DNA from: Deltaproteobacteria bacterium
GTDB taxonomy: Bacteria; Desulfobacterota; Dissulfuribacteria; Dissulfuribacterales; S140-46
DNA length: 6,532 bases
Assembly: GCA_015491585.1 (NCBI GenBank)
Contig: WFVQ01000228.1
Location: forward strand, 1-6,532
Reading direction: 5' to 3'
In this document: piece by piece, positions 5,944-6,532 of the stretch
How positions within the stretch are numbered: the first letter of the stretch is position 1
Layout of the letters: each line of letters opens with the position of its first letter
The notes under the pieces: generated by a model
The model's database searches: none
Told to the model about the DNA's origin: nothing
What the model saw: only the letters and a program-made list of their open reading frames with translations
Program-made: the position numbers and the translations under genes

Positions 5944-6272
5944 TAAACTTGCTGAAACAGCTGAAATGAAAAATCTCCTAAGAGAAAGGGACCGCTGTCT
6001 AACCTTCCCCTTCACTCACCACTGCTGCTCTTGGTTGCGGAACAGGCGCCATTGTGTTTGTTTTCAACATCCATGTCAAGGAAGAGACGATCGGTGGCAT
6101 GCTGGCTCGCATCCAAGGCGGCTGGCCTGTATCAAAAGCCGGGACGCCTCGGCGTCGATCCCGGCTCCTGGATGTGGGTCTTCATGCGACGACGCGCGGC
6201 GGCCAAATTGAAAAAGGGCCGGTTTTGTGGTTTGTTAGCGGGCAAACGCGGCATTAGATAAGAGGTCGAGAA
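5944..6272. other. Intergenic stretch upstream of ileS
   Basis: About 260-330 bases, depending on the start of the hypothetical gene, with no gene I can support. Short open frames exist on both strands, but none has a ribosome-binding site or recognisable protein. It contains one strong GC-rich hairpin (6137-6166). No T-box leader element, tRNA gene or clear promoter was found; the best promoter-like pair for ileS, TTGAAA (6208-6213) with TTTGTT (6231-6236), is weak. It may be decayed or acquired sequence together with the neighbouring low-GC gene. Confidence 0.5.
6137..6166. repeat. Strong GC-rich imperfect palindrome (REP-like hairpin)
   Basis: AGCCGGG (6137-6143) pairs with CCCGGCT (6160-6166), and inside it ACGCC pairs with GGCGT (6144-6148 with 6151-6155), leaving a four-base bulge CGAT on the right arm and a two-base apex that would open to CTCG. 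It is the most stable fold visible in this gap. No T-run follows on the plus strand, so it is not a typical intrinsic terminator. It could be a dispersed REP-type element; only one copy is in this window. Confidence 0.4.
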
Positions 6273-6532
6273 ATGGATTACAAGAAGAGTTTGAACCTTC
6301 CCAGGACCAGGTTCCCCATGAAGGCGAACCTGAACCAGAAGGAACCGGAGATGCTCAAGAGATGGGAGAAGGAGGGGCTCTACGCGAAACTGCGCGAGAG
6401 GTTTCAGGACCGGCCCAAATTCATACTCCACGACGGTCCACCCTATGCCAACGGCCACATCCACCTGGGACACACCATCAACAAGGTGCTCAAGGACATC
6501 ATTGTCAAGTCGAGGCAACTCATGGGCTACGA
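6273..6532 (+). CDS. ileS: Isoleucyl-tRNA synthetase IleS (5' part)
   Basis: The first 86 codons of a class I aminoacyl-tRNA synthetase that continues past the right edge. The N-terminus MDYKKSLNLPRTRFPMKANL is typical of bacterial IleRS (DYKxTLNLPxTxFPMKANL). It is followed by EPEMLKRWE, and then FILHDGPPYANGHIHLGH (50-67), which includes the HIGH-type ATP signature HLGH (64-67) in the form seen in IleRS. The next segment, NKVLKDIIVKSRQLMGY, is also characteristic. IleRS charges tRNA-Ile with isoleucine and edits misactivated valine in the cytosol. The ATG at 6273 is supported by GAGG 7 bases upstream. The zinc site, KMSKS loop and editing domain lie beyond the window. Confidence 0.96.
   Translation, partial: MDYKKSLNLPRTRFPMKANLNQKEPEMLKRWEKEGLYAKLRERFQDRPKFILHDGPPYANGHIHLGHTINKVLKDIIVKSRQLMGY

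Noticed and set aside
6054..6257. Small plus-strand open frames upstream of ileS
   Set aside because: Overlapping frames of similar length exist in two registers, with Arg/Gly-rich content across the hairpin and no ribosome-binding site; not supportable as genes.
6016..6272. T-box riboswitch or promoter for ileS
   Set aside because: No T-box consensus core is present, and the best -35/-10 pair (TTGAAA, 17 bases, TTTGTT) has only 3 of 6 matches in the -10.
1..6532. CRISPR arrays, tRNA/rRNA genes, insertion sequences, att sites
   Set aside because: No regularly spaced repeats, no tRNA-like folds with CCA-end context, no transposase or integrase reading frames, and no terminal inverted repeats were seen.

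Overview
The window looks like a chromosomal segment of a Gram-negative, GC-rich, sulfite/sulfate-metabolising bacterium, most likely a member of the Desulfobacterota (former Deltaproteobacteria). The evidence is a dsrM gene followed immediately by the start of dsrK, a CbiA-type amidotransferase of the DsrN (siroheme amidase) type next to them, and an RsbRD-N-type small protein heading the dsrMK transcription unit. This placement comes from recognising gene families, not from any search.

Layout, left to right. (1) Positions 1-1619, minus strand: a tight operon reading RsbRD-N-domain protein -> dsrM -> dsrK (only the first 20 codons are inside the window). A well-formed sigma70-type promoter and an overlapping perfect palindrome lie in front of it (1648-1694). 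(2) Positions 1710-2222, minus strand: a 170-aa protein I cannot name, with its own good-looking promoter. (3) Positions 2290-3741, plus strand: dsrN/cbiA-like, divergent from the 170-aa gene across a 67-base gap. (4) Positions 3816-5346, plus strand: purQ followed by an overlapping tatC-like gene that starts at TTG. (5) Positions 5347-6272: a visibly AT-richer, loosely packed stretch. It holds one minus-strand hypothetical gene and a non-coding segment with a strong GC-rich hairpin. (6) Position 6273 to the end, plus strand: the 5' end of ileS.

How the genes fit together. DsrM is the membrane cytochrome b subunit and DsrK the HdrD-like Fe-S subunit of the DsrMKJOP complex, which links the menaquinone pool to sulfur carried on DsrC during dissimilatory sulfite reduction. 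DsrN is thought to amidate siroheme for DsrAB. The left 3.7 kb is therefore a sulfite-reduction neighbourhood, with two small proteins (RsbRD-N type and the unnamed 170-aa protein) as candidate regulators or accessory factors. purQ, tatC and ileS are housekeeping functions. The most notable observations are the promoter/palindrome controlling the RsbRD-dsrMK unit, the unnamed 170-aa gene between dsrN and dsrM, and a TatC-like protein that seems to lack the conserved acidic residue of the first cytoplasmic loop.
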